This document shows positions 22,452-33,932 of a stretch of DNA of 64,000 nt, one piece after another (positions within the stretch are counted from its first letter, which is position 1; every line of letters begins with the position of its first letter). The position numbers and the translations under genes are program-made. The notes beneath the pieces were generated by a model. The model was not told the origin of the DNA and ran no database searches. It saw only the letters and a program-made list of their open reading frames with translations. Source of the DNA: Proales similis. Lineage: Eukaryota > Rotifera > Eurotatoria > Ploima > Proalidae. The stretch spans positions 2,170,001 to 2,234,000 of the forward strand of contig JAGVRJ010000006.1 of assembly GCA_019059635.1 (NCBI GenBank), given 5' to 3'.

Positions 22452-24300
22452 TCAGATTTGGCTGCGCTTGGCGTAGTATTTGGTCATGTAGCGTTCGATG
22501 TCGAACTTTCGCTTGCAGCCGTCGTAGGTCATGTAGCGGATTTTGCCGAAGACCGCTCGCTCTGCCCAGCCCTGGTCGTGTACACCGCATATGCTCCACA
22601 TGCAGCCCACGTAGCCGTTTGGATCGCGGCCGTCGAGCTCGTATCGATCGTTGAGGTAAATGGCGAACTCGAGTGCCTGCTCGGGACTCTCCGTCCACTC
22701 GAGTATCTTCTTCGCCCAGTACATGCGCATGAAGCCGTGCATCTTGCCTTCTAGGCGAAGCTGAATCTGCGACGCATTCCACAAGCGATCGTGCGTGCGG
22801 TAGTTGTCCAGGTCGTCAAGAGTGTACAAATGACTTCGCTTATCCTTGGCGTGATCTTTTAGCGTCTTCTGAGCCCAGTCCCAGGCTCCTTCGATCTTGT
22901 CATATTTCGGCTGGTAGTAGCAATAGTTCTCGGCCAGCTCGCGTCTCACTATCGATTCTAAACAAACGAAAATTTAACGGATCAGAATGCCGCCAGAAGG
23001 CGAACGCAGACAGAGAGAGAGGATCGGGAACCTTCGAGAAAAGCCTGAACAGCTTTTGAATGCTTTGAGCCGCGTTTTTTGACTTCGATCGCACACCGCT
23101 GCACAGATATCTGGCCGTAGTGGAACCAGGGCGAGAGGTTTGAAAGCGCGTCTTGATTTGGATCGTTGCGCGAGTCGTCGTAGACTCGCAGTCGCTTTTG
23201 TATGAAGCCATCCAACTGAGCAAATCCACTCTTGGTGCCCGGCTTGGCCCATTCGGCCACTTTGACTGTTTTGTCGCATTCAAGCGAGCCATACAGCTTG
23301 TCCCAGTCGATCGGCTCGGCGCCCTGCTTTGCCGCGTGCGGATGCTTAATCAGGGGCGGAAACTCGGTCAAGAACTCGTCCAACTTTGAGTTGACTTTGT
23401 TGCGAATGGTTCGAGCCGAATACTCTAATTTGTCTGAAGCCTGCCAGCAAGGCACCACATTGTGGCCGTCAACTTGAGCAATCGGTATGTCGTTGGGCAA
23501 TTTCTTTTTCAAATCTTCGATCCAGCCGCGGGCGATGCGAAGCGGCGAAAAGTCGCAAATCAGACCGCCAATGTTCAGCTCTTTGACCAAGTGCGGAACG
23601 GCGTCTTTAGCCTGTCCCGGCAGCAGATGAAACGCAATGTCCAGCTCTGACAGCTCCTAATGCAAATAAAGACACGCCAAGTCGATCGAACAGAGGAGAA
23701 GAGAAAGAGACCTTTTGAACTTCTTTCAAGCCCTCGAGCATGAAATAGTAGTGGCGATATGTGGCGCCCAGAAAGGTCGGAACCAGGCAGAAGCAAACGT
23801 GGAGAGGCAGATTCTGCTTGAGCGCTAGTTTCTGCGCGTACAGCAACGGCCAGTTATCTTCAAATTGTCAAATGTGAGTAAAGCAGAAATGCCACCGAAT
23901 GGAGCCGGTTCTAACCCTGAACGCGCTGTTCCCGCGACATCCAGTAAAGAATGCCCTGAGCGCTCTCTGGAATTTCACTGGCGCTCGAAATCACTCTCAC
24001 GCGTTTCTTGTTGAATTTAAAATCCGCTACAGACTGAAACAACTCGCCTCGCTTGGCGTTTATTTGCTCATAGAGGCTTGTGGCGGTCGACGAATCGGCC
24101 GTAGATTGACCGGCCGCCATGAGCGGATGCTTTGCTTTCGGCTCGCCTTCATCGTGATTTGCGTCCGGTGACTTTTTGTGCTTGCCGCTGTCTGACTGGT
24201 GCCTCGAACGTGTGGGCGAAGACGAGGCAGAGTTTGAATCGGAGCTTAGCAGTTTATCCAGCTTGAGCTGCTTGCTACCTGCTCGCAACGGCTTGCTCAT
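22452..24300 (-). CDS. Class II CPD photolyase
   Basis: FAD-dependent enzyme that uses blue light to split cyclobutane pyrimidine dimers. Four exons on the minus strand: 24300-23916, 23857-23712, 23656-23032, 22957-22452. A roughly 95-aa serine/lysine-rich N-terminal extension precedes the photolyase homology region. Class II signatures in order: [12 protein letters not shown] joined to [115 protein letters not shown] and [27 protein letters not shown]. These cover the antenna and FAD-binding regions expected for activity. The donor of intron 3 is GTTCCC, weaker than average. The acceptor-like CATTTAG lies 7 nt before the start codon. The enzyme looks intact. Confidence 0.95.
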
Positions 24301-25220
24301 TTCGAAACTAAATGCGAAGAATTTCAGACCAAATGCGAATGAATGAAGCTAGCAATCGATCGCACTCTATCCGTTATGTAATTTACAAGCCGATTGAACG
24401 GCCAGATAGAAAAAAAAAACCCAAAAAGGAGCGGCGGAAGAATGAGCGGAAAAATGTTGATTTAGTTCTGAGGGCCGTCTGAAGCCATTTAAGGCGACAT
24501 AATGCTGAAGCATTTGCATTCATTCAAGAAGAGTCAAATTGAGAAGATGCGATTGAGAGGGGAGTGGCAGGACGAGGGGGGGGGCGCAGAAGAGAGCATT
24601 TGTGTTATGAGGGTTCAAGCGGCAAGCAATTATGAATTGCAAAATAGGAACGAGTCATACAGCACACACAGCGCGTTTTAGGTTGAAGCGAAAATTTTCT
24701 ATCGAACAATCAGGCGGGAGATGAGCGAAGGATCACCGCTGGTATCCAACAGAACAAACTCAAGTAAATGCTTAAGAATGCTGTGCGACTGTTGGAGAGG
24801 CAAGGAGGCCACCGAGTCGATCGCGTCCTCAACGCCTGAACAGCAAGCATCCAATCGAAAGTATTTGAGTTTTCTATTTCTATGGCCTCTTTATCCTCTT
24901 CTCTCACTCTATCCTCCATTCTTGTTGGTTTAAACACTGCCCAGTGTAAAAGAAAAGTCAGCCTCTCTCTCTCTCTCTCCTTCTTTCGGCTATTTATAGC
25001 CAATCAGTTCAATGCAGCAATGACTTAAACAGAGATGTCGTAATTTACATCGCAAGCGATATGTTCTGAATATCGAGTTGAGCTTTTTTATAACTCATTT
25101 TGGTCAAGCTAGAGAGACTAACAAGTCTGTTGACTGCCGTACACTCACACCGCGACGTGTCTATGCTGTTGTTGCTGCCAGAGCGGAGGCCATTCATCGC
25201 GATCGCGTATTGAACGTCGA
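24301..25220. other. Divergent region, photolyase (-) / ATP9 (+)
   Basis: About 900 nt. It contains a G8 run near 24579 and CT repeats near 24963-24980. A 47-codon open segment from ATG 24721 (SEGSPLVSN..., CLRMLCDCWRGKEA) could be an alternative first exon of the flippase or noise. No other exon is supported. Confidence 0.35.
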
Positions 25221-28200
25221 ATGGAAGACATACCATTGGTGAACGCGGCAAGCAACACGAGCAGTTTGACGAGCACAGCCACCACTCCGATAGCCAAAAG
25301 CCGTACCGAGCCTCAGGCGCCTTTGTCTAGAGGCGCGCAGTCCAGTGTCGGCAGTGCTAGGGTAAACACACGCGCTCGTTGGGCTCCACAGCTCGCCTGG
25401 CTCGCTCCCAGCGCCGGCTACACTCTTCTGCCCGAGTCGGAAGAGGAGAGCATAAACGAGCTAACCATCGAACATTATAACGCTCGTTCACAGAAAGGTG
25501 CTGGCTCCTGTCTTTGCTTTGGCTGCTGCCTTCAGTTTTTCAAGCAGCAAATACTCTCCTGCTTTAAGTAAGCGCAAACCACCAACGCAGCTGATTCCGC
25601 ATTTCCGCTCTATTTTCCAATGCTCCAACTCGAATTCAGAACATGATAGTCCCGATCACTGCCCATTCCCTTTCTTCCTTCTTTCGTTCCAATGTGCCAA
25701 ATGCGCCTATGTTCGAATGCTAATCTTCTTGTTTAAAGTGCGTTTTGCGGCTGCTGCGGACGTGGCCGAGACTACGAAGCGAGAAACATTTACATCGGCC
25801 ATGGAGCAGAGCACCACAGTCGACAGCGATTTCCCAAGAACGTTGTGCGAAACCAAAAGTACTCGCTGTTCACTTTTCTGCCGGTGGTAAGTAGTCACGA
25901 CGTCGCGACACTGGACCCAGTCAAGTGCTCACATTCGAACGTGTTCAGGTTCTATTCCAGCAGTTCTCGGTGTTTCTCAATCTTTACTTCTTAATCATGG
26001 CCCTGTCTCAATTCATACCGTCGATTCGAATCGGCTATTTGTACACGTATTGGGCTCCGCTCGGCTTCGTCATATCAGTGACCATGCTACGCGAGGCGTA
26101 CGACGACTTCAAGCGCTACAGACGCGACAAGGAGCTCAACTCGCGCTTGTACAAGATTCTCACCTACGATGGCATCAAGCTTGTGCCCAGCTCCAAACTC
26201 AAAGTCTCGGACATAATCATTATTGAAAAGGTAGACCCTTGGCCCTCTCTCTCTGTCTGTTCTTGCTTGATGCTTGGCTTTGAAAGAATCAACGGGTGCC
26301 GGCCGACATCGTTCTGCTCAAGACGTCCGAAAAGTCGGGCACTTGCTTCATCCGAACAGACCAGCTCGACGGTGAGACCGACTGGAAGCTGCGTGTGGCC
26401 GTCTCGTCTACGCAACAGCTTGAACGCAACTCGGTTCGTTATTCGTTTCTCTTCGCATCACTCAACCGGTCCAACTCACGCCCAACTCACTGCGTTTAGG
26501 ATTTGCTGGACATCGGCGCCCAGATTTACGCCGAGAAGCCTCAATTGGCCATTCACTCGTTCGAAGGGGTTTTCATCAGGGTGAGAGATTTTTCGCGCCT
26601 TGAACACGCCTTGTTTTTACAACTAACTCGAGAAAACAGAACGACGCGGACAAGACACAGGAGCCGCTGAGCGTGGAGAACACGCTGTGGTCGAACACTG
26701 TGCTGACGAGCGGGACCGCATACGGCGTCATTATCTACACAGGCAGCGAGACAAGGAGCATGATGAACACGAGCATACCGCCCAACAAGCTCGGCCTGCT
26801 CGATCTGGAGATAAACAACTTGACGAAAATTCTGTTCGTATCGGTGGTCATACTCAGCTTTGTGATGGTCGCCCTCAAAGGCTTTCACGGGCCTTGGTAT
26901 CGATATCTGTTCAGATTCATTCTCCTCTTCTCCTACATCATTCCGATCAGGTAACTTGTCGTTCACCTTGACGCCCAGTCTGGCCCCCATTCTAACAAGT
27001 CTGTGAAGCTTGCGAGTGAACATCGACATGGCCAAAGCGGTCTACTCATGGTTCATTCAGCACGACAAGGAAATACCCAACACCCTGGTGCGCTCAAGCA
27101 CCATGTCTGAGGAGCTCGGGCGCATAAGCTACATGCTGTCGGACAAGACGGGCACGCTGACGCAGAACGAGATGATATTCAAACGGCTTCACTTGGGCAC
27201 AGTCTCGTTCAGCTTGGACTCGATGGACGAAGTGATGACCCATCTGCTGACCGCCTATCGACAATCGGCCGGCCATCAGCAGCAAACTTCAATCATGCGT
27301 CGAACGATGATCAGCCGAGTGAAGGATGCCATCGAAGCGCTGGCCATCTGCCACAACGTGACTCCGGTCTACGAGAGCAACGTGGCCGATCTGCTCAATC
27401 AGCCTCTCGATCAGCTGAGAGAGTACGTTCGTGATCTAAAAATAACTTATCAAGCGTCCAGTCCAGACGAGGTTTGTACTGTTCACACATTTTGAAATGC
27501 GTCTGAATGCTGATCAAATGCACACAGATCGCACTGGTTTCGTGGACCGAGAACGTCGGACTCACTCTGATCAAGCGCGACCTGAACAGCATGCTCCTGC
27601 GCACGCCCGAGCATGACCTCCTCGAATACGAAATATTGCAAGTGTTTCCATTCACTTCAGAGACCAAGCGCATGGGCATCATAGTAAAGGTGATTATCTG
27701 TCCGTTCACGAGCTCTCGTCGTTGACCTCTCGGCTAACCGGTTGCACTCAGGACAAGCAGACAAACGAGATCGTGTTCTTCATGAAGGGCGCCGACACTG
27801 TGATGCAATCCATAGTCCAGTACAACGACTGGCTCAACGAAGAGGTATGTGCTGCGACTGGGCCGGCCTTGAGCTAACACCTCACAAAATCATAACTCGT
27901 TTAGTGCAGCAACATGGCTCGTGAGGGCCTGCGCACTCTGGTGGTTGCAAAGAAAACTCTCTTGCCCGAACAGTACGCCGAGTTTGAGGTAAATACTAGC
28001 CGCTCTTGTCCGTGCTGAAGTGACCGACTTGATGGGTTGGCGGTTTTAGCAACGTTTGACCAAGGCCAAGCTGAGCCTTCAAGATCGCAACCAAAAGGTT
28101 CAGAATGTGATCGAGAGTCTGGAGAAGGATTTGGAGCTGCTCTGTTTGACTGGCGTCGAGGACAAGCTGCAGGAGAATGTGAGAACCACGCTGGAGATAT

Positions 28201-29360
28201 TGCGCAACGCCGGCATCAAAGTTTGGATGCTGACCGGTGACAAACTGGAGACGGCCACTTGCATCGCCAAGAGCTCAAAGCTCGTCTCTCGTGACCAAGA
28301 CGTGTTTGCGTTCAAGCAAGTCGAAGACCGAGACGACGCGCGCGACGAACTGAACAACTTCAGACGCAAAGTGGACACGGCGCTCGTGATACTGGGCGAG
28401 TCGCTTGAGATTGTGCTCAAGTACTACGCGCAAGAGTTCATTGAAATTGTCCTTTCGTGTCCGGCAGTTGTGGTCTGCCGCTGCTCGCCGACTCAGAAAG
28501 CGCAGGTGGTCGAGCTGCTAAAGAGCTACGCCAAAGGCCGAATAGCGGCGATCGGCGACGGAGGCAACGACGTCAGCATGATTCAGGCGGCTCATGTCGG
28601 CATCGGCATTCAAGGCAAAGAAGGAGTGCAGGCGTCGCTGGCCGCTGACTTTTCAATAACTCAATTCAGTCACGTGGCCCGTCTCATACTCGTCCACGGC
28701 CGAAACAGCTACAAACGATCGGCCTCGCTCAGTCAGTTTGTCATGCACCGTGGCCTGATAATCTCCATAATCCAGGCGATATTCTCGTCTGTCTTTTACT
28801 ACGCGTCAATCTCGCTCTACCAGGGCTACTTGATTGTCGGCTACACGACCATCTACACCATGTTCCCAGTGTTCTCGCTCGTGCTCGACAAGGACGTCTC
28901 GCCGCAGATCGCGCTCACCTACCCGGAGTTGTACAAAGAGCTAACCAAGGGCCGCTCGCTCTCTTACAAGACATTCCTCCTCTGGGTGTTCATCAGCATT
29001 TACCAAGGCGCGGCCATCATCTACGGCGCGCTCATTCTGTTCGAGCAAGACTTCAACCACATTGTGGCCATCACGTTCACCGCTCTCATTCTGACCGAGC
29101 TGCTGATGGTCGGCCTAACGGTGCGCTCGTGGCACATCCTCATGATACTGGCCATGATGCTCAGTCTGATCAGCTACATTGGCTCGTTGATAGTCCTGCG
29201 CGAGTACTTTGACACCGACTTCATTCAGTCGATGGAGTTCGGCTGGAAGGTCACTGTCATCACTCTGGTCTCTTGTCTGCCACTCTACATACTGAAGTGC
29301 ATTCGAATCAAGTTCTCGCCTCCCAACTACGCCAAGCTGATGCATTCCCATGGCAAATAA
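25221..29360 (+). CDS. ATP9B: Class II P4-ATPase flippase, ATP9A/B (Neo1) type
   Basis: Phospholipid-transporting ATPase of Golgi/endosomal membranes. The Neo1/ATP9 branch acts without a CDC50 beta subunit. Eleven exons close in frame (25221-25567, 25739-25886, 25949-26230, 26287-26433, 26500-26580, 26640-26950, 27009-27471, 27528-27689, 27752-27844, 27905-27988, 28050-29360), total 1142 aa, near the 1147 aa of human ATP9B. The N-terminus (MEDIPLVN) is followed by a cysteine-rich segment and [35 protein letters not shown]1-2 and the ATP9-specific [29 protein letters not shown] come next. Catalytic motifs are [10 protein letters not shown] (actuator), [12 protein letters not shown] (phosphorylated Asp), SSPDEIAL across an exon junction, [10 protein letters not shown] and [15 protein letters not shown]. 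The last exon holds the C-terminal membrane helices. A vs B paralogue is not resolved. The donor of exon 4 is GTTCGT. Confidence 0.95.
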
Positions 29361-29849
29361 GGCTCATTCGAGTGCCCGCTTCATTTGCACAACTCAATAA
29401 TACTCTTTGCGCATTCAAAGCCGTCTTTTATCCTTTGCACACACACACACACACCGCAGTCAATCCGGGACTGGGCCACAGTAATTTATTTTCATTTATA
29501 AAAAGCAAAACAAATAGCAGCACATTGACTGACTGGGCGAATCATATTTAACCGCTGGCCGACGACCGTGATCAGGCCGTTCAGGCAGAGAAGCGACTCT
29601 CGCCACCTCCGGCTGCCTGTTTTATTTTCCTAATTGGACATTATTGTTATTTTGGGGGCAGAGACGCGCACGGCTTTTTATTGATGATCATTATCATGAT
29701 GAAATAAATTCAAAGCTATTTTGTGGGACCGCTGCCTGTTTGTAGAAGCCTTATGCTGCGGCAATAACATTCCGCTCCGGCTCACTTTTGGTCCAATTGG
29801 TTTTTTTTTTGATAGGCACTCACCCGAAACGTTTAGAGTCGTTGAAAAA
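29361..29849. other. Intergenic, ATP9 to NDUFV2
   Basis: Holds an AC repeat at about 29440-29454 and the NDUFV2 leader with a T10 tract followed by GATAG (29803-29816), an acceptor-like site 34 nt before the start codon. No coding exon is seen. Confidence 0.4.
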
Positions 29850-30935
<1,086 letters not shown>

Positions 30936-31312
30936 ACCGCCCAAACTATTTGCTCGGCTTGCGGTTAATCGGAATAGAATGTCACGATGACTTAATCAGC
31001 GAAGCAGCTTTGATAATAAATTTAAAAACGAATAAAAAAAAAAGCGTAAAGAGTCTTGATCGGGATTGGGAGGCCAAGTCTTGACGGTGGAAAGAGGCAA
31101 CTGGCAAAGCATGCGCTGCTGTTAGGTTTCTTACGAGCCGTGCGTTTAGAAGCTGAGCGGGCTCGCGTTGAAAAATGCAAAATTATAATTCGAACGCCAC
31201 CAAGCTCGTACACATCTTATGCACAACTGACTGCTGCTGCTGCCTGGCGCCGTTGTTCTTCTCTTGGCAAACACGAATTCAATTTAAATGTCCAGTTTAG
31301 ATAGGATAGAGC
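30936..31312. other. Intergenic, NDUFV2 to NDUFB9
   Basis: About 377 nt containing AATAAATTT near 31013-31021, an A9 run near 31034, and an acceptor-like GTCCAGTTTAG ending at 31300, 12 nt before the NDUFB9 start. Confidence 0.45.
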
Positions 31313-31904
31313 ATGTCTTACCTCCAAACCAAAGTGCTCACCCACAAGCAGCAGGTGCTGCAACTCTACAAGGCCGCGGTGAAGAATATTCGCAACTGGT
31401 ACCCGGAGAGGTCTGCCGCGTCCTATTGGCATTTTTTTCTTCTCGCAATTTAACGCTTTCAAATCAAAAGAGACGAATGGCGCTTCCGAGCCACCCTTCT
31501 CCGAGATCGATTCGAACAGAACCGAAACGTGCTCGATCTGGTCAAAGCGCAAGAGCTGCTCGCCAAAGGTCAAAAAGAACTGTTCGACTTTCAGCATCCG
31601 AACCCTCTTCAATGTAAATATATGCTGCTTGCTCAGGTGGGCCGCGCTTTTCATGCTCTCGCTTCAAGTCCCCGAGAGCCCTGGCGGTGTGTCGTATGGA
31701 CGCGAGCCGGCATCGCCCGACTGGGTAATGGACGCCTGGCACCCGATGGAGAAGGCCCAATTCCCGGACTATTTTAGCAAACGTGACCAGCTTAAGAAGG
31801 ACTACATCGAGTGGTACAAGAAGAAATTCGGCATCACCAAGTACAACCCGAACGTGGAGGGCCACGTGCACGAGCTTGACGATCACCACCATCACCACCA
31901 TTGA
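31313..31904 (+). CDS. NDUFB9: NADH dehydrogenase 1 beta subcomplex subunit 9 (B22, LYR protein)
   Basis: Accessory subunit of the complex I membrane arm (P module). It belongs to the LYR family that binds mitochondrial acyl carrier protein. Exons 31313-31410, 31471-31613 and 31669-31904 give 158 aa. Motifs: [18 protein letters not shown] (LYR-type motif, here LYK), [35 protein letters not shown] (rebuilt across a splice junction), [30 protein letters not shown]. These match human NDUFB9 block for block. The protein ends in Asp-Asp followed by six histidines encoded CAC CAC CAT CAC CAC CAT, then TGA, a natural hexahistidine terminus. HROB converges from the other strand with only 140 nt between stop codons. 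Confidence 0.95.
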
Positions 31905-32044
31905 GACAAACGAGCCCAAGCGCATGTACCATGGACCGTATCTCCACAAATTTATTTAGATACATCAACTAATAAAAGAGTCGAAGCGGAACGCGTTTTG
32001 CATTGGTGAGGAAAAATTGGAAAAGGAGGTCGGACAGAGTTGGC

Positions 32045-33566
32045 TCACTCTTCTTCGTTCAGCAGCTCGTCCTCAATGCCGAATATCAGCTGCGACAGGG
32101 CGTCTATTTCGTCGCTTTAGAATTAGGAGGTTCGAGCATTTCAAGAAATTGATATTTTCTCACCTTCACTTAGCTGCCTATTTTGGGAGCTCGCCGGTCC
32201 AGGCTGGCTACAGTTGACAATCGCTGCTGGCGGCTGTCGATTGGTTGTGCTGCTCTGTCTCGGAGCCGGTGTTTGGCTCTTGAAGTTGAAGCTTCGGACG
32301 GCCGAGCTCGACGCAGAAGGCGCTCTATTGTCAGGGTTCGGTCGGCTTGGCGGGTAGGGCCGAGGTCGATTGGCTTTTTGGGCGGCATTGTCCTGATTGA
32401 CGGAGTTGCTCGCCGCTCGAGTCTTATCTTTCACTTCGAACTCTACGTACTTGCGGCGGAAATCTTCCAGCAGCCGTTGGACTCTGGCCTTCTCTAGCCT
32501 CTTTACATTCAGCTCGTTGATTTCATCGAGCGGAGGCTCCAGATTGGGATAGTAGACGCAGAGCAGATTGTGCTTGTTTATGTTCAAATGAAATCCGTTT
32601 TTGTTGTAGTTCACTCGGAGCAAGCAGACCTTGAGGCAGGAGAAGACGGACCAATTAGAACGAAGCGTCCAGATCTAGATCGGCAACTACGTACATCTTC
32701 GAGAAGCAGGACAGCGTTGTTGACGAGACAGTGCCAGTAGTCTTTGACGAGTTGATTTGAAATTGTGCCTCTGACCTTCTCATGGGCGTCAGTCAAGAGA
32801 ACTGTCGCACTGCTCGCTTTTCGGCTTATTTCTTTGATCGAAACGCACAGAATAGGCAACTTGCGCACCGAATCTTCTCGCGCACCACTGAACAGATCGT
32901 ACTCGAGAAACTGATCAAATTCTTCAAGTTAGACGAGACGAGCGCACCGTTCACAACTGCCACAGACATACTCACGTTTTTAAAGTAATACTGAACGTTG
33001 TATTTGAGAAGGAAATCGGTGCCAAAGCCGAGCCGGGCGAACTGAGCGTTCAATTGACGTTGCGCGTGCGACCAGCAGTCGCTATCGACCAAAGGCGCAG
33101 ACTTGACAATCGACTTGAACTTGGGCGAGTCGAGTATTTCTTTGGTGTTCATCGATGTGCTGATCACGCTTGAGTTGGCATTTTCGCTTCGATGGACCAC
33201 GAGCACGCTCTGCTCGCAGGCCGACAATGTCTCATCACTGTCCACTGGTGCCTGAGTGCTGGCGAATATCGGCTGATTTCTAATAAACTCGTCCTCGTCG
33301 TCTTCGTTGTCCTCGAGCAATGTGCCAAACACACTTCGCTGATGTGACTCGAATCGATCGCATATTTGCGTCGACTCGATTTCACTGACCGGCAAGGGCT
33401 CCTCGCTCTGACAGGCAGCAGGCAGCGAGGGCACCTTGAATGGACCGTTTGGCGCGGCCCTGGGTTCAGCTGGCTGCCTGCCGAATGGCTCCTCGTCGAT
33501 GTCAAGCTCCAGATCGGCATCGTCAAAATCGGACAATATGCTCAGCGTTTGATTTTTGCCCGCCAT
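32045..33566 (-). CDS. HROB: Homologous recombination OB-fold protein (HROB / MCM8IP)
   Basis: Recruits and activates the MCM8-MCM9 helicase during homologous recombination and crosslink repair. Exons on the minus strand: 33566-32972, 32921-32695, 32629-32164, 32103-32045. The N-terminal half is acidic and disordered (LSDFDDADLELDIDEEPFG; EDNEDDEDEF). The conserved C-terminal OB-fold reads FDQFLEYDLFSG, VRKLPILCVSIKEISRKASSATVLL, KVRGTISNQLV, NNAVLLLEDV joined to CLLRVNYNKNGFHLNI and LLCVYYPNLEPP. A lysine/arginine helix and a low-complexity serine/proline/asparagine tail follow. The end LSEDALSQLIFGIEDELLNEEE is rebuilt across the last 60-nt intron and resembles the acidic short C-terminus of vertebrate HROB. 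The identity rests on the OB-fold pattern; confidence is good but not absolute. Confidence 0.82.
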
Positions 33567-33932
33567 TTCGTTCGAGCTGCTGCAGCCACTACTTTTAGTT
33601 TTGAGACTCGCTCCTTTGCTCTCCCTCTCTCTCTTTCGTCTCCTCCTTTCATCAGCCAGCCAGTCAGTCAGTCTCTGCCTGTGTACTCATTTCAAAGAGT
33701 TCGGGCGAGCATTTCAAATATGAAGCAGAACAAGAAGAAGCAAACAAATAAGTGAATCAAGTCACGTGATCTGCGAAGACTGCACAAATTCGTTCTGATT
33801 TAAATCTTTCAACGTTTATTTGAACAAGAAAATGTTTTTCGCCTCTTTCTGGCTGCTGCTGCTGTTGGAGGAGGAGGCCAACAATTGGGCGCATTTGGAC
33901 AAGAGACCAGAAAAAGGAAAGAGAGATAAGTG
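33567..33932. other. Intergenic between BARD1 3' end and HROB 5' end
   Basis: About 366 nt between two co-oriented minus-strand genes, containing a CT/TCTC run near 33618-33637 and several CAGT repeats near 33658-33675. It must hold the BARD1 3' end and the HROB leader or promoter. Confidence 0.4.

Noticed and set aside
23981-24300. N-terminal extension of photolyase as a separate gene
   Set aside because: It is in one exon with the conserved [12 protein letters not shown] block and continues in frame; class II photolyases often have disordered N-terminal tails.
31887-31904. His6 codons as vector contamination
   Set aside because: The upstream sequence is an intact, intron-split NDUFB9 gene and the downstream sequence is normal genomic DNA with a convergent gene; no vector sequence is present.
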